NCBI RefSeq assembly: GCF_002879865.1
Contig: NZ_PNXY01000023.1
Location: forward strand, 1-64,000
Source: Paraburkholderia rhynchosiae
GTDB lineage: Bacteria > Pseudomonadota > Gammaproteobacteria > Burkholderiales > Burkholderiaceae
Direction: 5' to 3'
DNA: 64,000 nucleotides
Under the pieces are notes generated by a model. It made no database searches. It was not told the origin of the DNA and saw only the letters and a list, made by a program, of their open reading frames with translations. Numbering within the stretch: the first letter of the stretch is position 1; the number at the start of each line of letters is the position of its first letter. The translations under genes and the position numbers were made by a program. Of the stretch, positions 63,098 through 64,000 are shown piece after piece.

Positions 63098-63982
63098 TTA
63101 TTGCGCTGCGTTAGCGGTCATTTTGAAAATCCCCTGCGCGTTGCCGGCGTCGAAGCGCAAGTCGGTAACCCAGCTACGCGATGCCTGATCGAACGTGCGC
63201 TTGCGCGTGATGAACTCATAGAAAGAACCAGGAACATTGCGCGTGACCAGCGTACCGCCGACCGACCTGAATTGACGCTCCACCGTATCGGCGCGATAAG
63301 CCGTCTGAAACACGCGGCCTGAGCGCGAACGTTCGACTTCTGGCTTCATCGGCCGGCCCTTGGTTTTTTCCTCGTCTGACAGCGTGAAGACGTCTTCGAC
63401 GCGATCGGTCGCGTGATTGAACGCGTTGCCTTCCGTTGCGATCCACGCCATTTCGGGCGATTCGCGCAACAGGGCTTCATAGTCCGCTTCGCCCGGCACA
63501 TCGTGCTGACGCGCGAACGCACCGACGATTACCGGCAGAAGCTTGTGGGCGGCATCGACAGAAAGCGAGCCTTCGCGCTCCAGCTCCCAAAGTTGCGAGA
63601 CGGCAAGCGGCGTCAACGGATCTTTCGACGAGCTCACCACGTTGGTGACTGCCTGCTGGAATTCCGTGGAGAATCGCTCGGGATGCAACTCGCTCACGAA
63701 GAACTGTGCGATCTCATCCGGTGCATCCTTATGTGCATAAGCACGGCCGGTCATGCCCAGCTTGTCCAGGGGGTAGCGGCCGTTCAGCTTGAAACCCAGC
63801 GGACGAAGGATGCGGGTAAACGCCGCCTCGCCAGGAGGCAGTGCGCCATTGCTTTCCCAACGGACCGTGCGCAACGCACCGTGATCGAAATAGACCGAAC
63901 CGCCGTTCGCGATTGCTTCGCTGGTGTAGGCCCGGCCATTTGGCGAACGTTCCAACAGGTCTTCGAACAATGCCATGTTCAT
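63098..63982 (-). CDS. hglS: 2-oxoadipate dioxygenase/decarboxylase (HglS, DUF1338), may extend past the window
   Basis: 294 residues from ATG 63982; the frame stays open to the window end, so the true start may lie outside. The metal ligands expected from HglS are His34 (FDHGALRTV), His190 (FNHATDR) and Glu256 (SFYEFITRKR), with Arg38 for substrate binding. The His-His spacing of 156 equals my recollection of that in P. putida HglS, with numbering 36 lower. It converts 2-oxoadipate and O2 to D-2-hydroxyglutarate and CO2. Followed directly by ydiJ, its next step. Confidence 0.88.
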   Translation of the reverse strand: MNMALFEDLLERSPNGRAYTSEAIANGGSVYFDHGALRTVRWESNGALPPGEAAFTRILRPLGFKLNGRYPLDKLGMTGRAYAHKDAPDEIAQFFVSELHPERFSTEFQQAVTNVVSSSKDPLTPLAVSQLWELEREGSLSVDAAHKLLPVIVGAFARQHDVPGEADYEALLRESPEMAWIATEGNAFNHATDRVEDVFTLSDEEKTKGRPMKPEVERSRSGRVFQTAYRADTVERQFRSVGGTLVTRNVPGSFYEFITRKRTFDQASRSWVTDLRFDAGNAQGIFKMTANAAQ

Positions 63983-64000
63983 CGCCTGGGCAAGTTCAGC

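Overview
The window is high-GC DNA from a member of the Burkholderiaceae, most likely Paraburkholderia, Caballeronia or a close relative. The evidence is the gene content: a Gram-negative trimeric porin with the family's usual signal peptide, a DUF4148 exported protein, a FUSC-type efflux operon, an H-NS-like protein, chemoreceptors, PcaQ/PcaHG, and a KynR-like Lrp regulator beside kynurenine genes. It looks like a metabolically versatile replicon arm. I see no insertion sequence, prophage, tRNA, rRNA or CRISPR array.

Layout. 0.1-4 kb: a truncated Rieske oxygenase, a LysR regulator, and a cobalamin-riboswitch-controlled cbtBA cobalt transporter divergent from a histidine-phosphatase-like gene. 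4.2-7.4 kb: a double-domain KaiC-like ATPase with a hybrid histidine kinase. 7.4-12.9 kb: a MarR-controlled aromatic-acid efflux operon (FUSC, DUF1656, HlyD, NodT). 13.1-15.9 kb: an isoquinoline-oxidoreductase-like molybdenum hydroxylase. 16.1-24.0 kb: a complete xylose module, xylAFGH against xylR-galM, with a palindromic operator between them. 24.2-31 kb: small exported and hypothetical proteins, a frameshifted chemoreceptor, an XRE-cupin regulator and 4-hydroxyphenylpyruvate dioxygenase. 30.9-33.3 kb: pcaQ and pcaHG. 33.4-41.5 kb: an S11 peptidase, an H-NS-like gene with a microsatellite upstream, a LysE exporter, cspA, a second chemoreceptor and a porin. 41.6-45.4 kb: an MFS transporter, a DHDPS-family lyase and a LacI regulator, with two matching LacI-type operators.

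The most interesting part is 45.4-64 kb, where two catabolic gene sets converge. On the + strand a tight seven-gene unit (46.1-54.4 kb), divergent from a KynR-like Lrp regulator, encodes an arylformamidase fused to a tryptophan-2,3-dioxygenase-like domain, kynureninase, an amino-acid permease, a nitrilase-superfamily hydrolase, a gentisate-dioxygenase-like bicupin, an FAA hydrolase and a maleate isomerase. Read in order, these enzymes fit a route from a 5-hydroxylated tryptophan through 5-hydroxykynurenine and 5-hydroxyanthranilate to maleamylpyruvate, maleamate, maleate and fumarate. The order of chemistry is inference, but every step has a candidate gene. The dioxygenase domain has Thr where canonical TDO has its distal His, which agrees with an altered substrate.

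On the - strand (54.5-64 kb) lies an almost complete lysine/pipecolate route to 2-oxoglutarate: pipecolate oxidase-like, aminoadipate-semialdehyde dehydrogenase, aminotransferase, 2-oxoadipate dioxygenase/decarboxylase (HglS/DUF1338, at the window edge) and the large FAD/Fe-S D-2-hydroxyglutarate dehydrogenase (YdiJ), plus a periplasmic amino-acid-binding protein. Both routes feed the TCA cycle.
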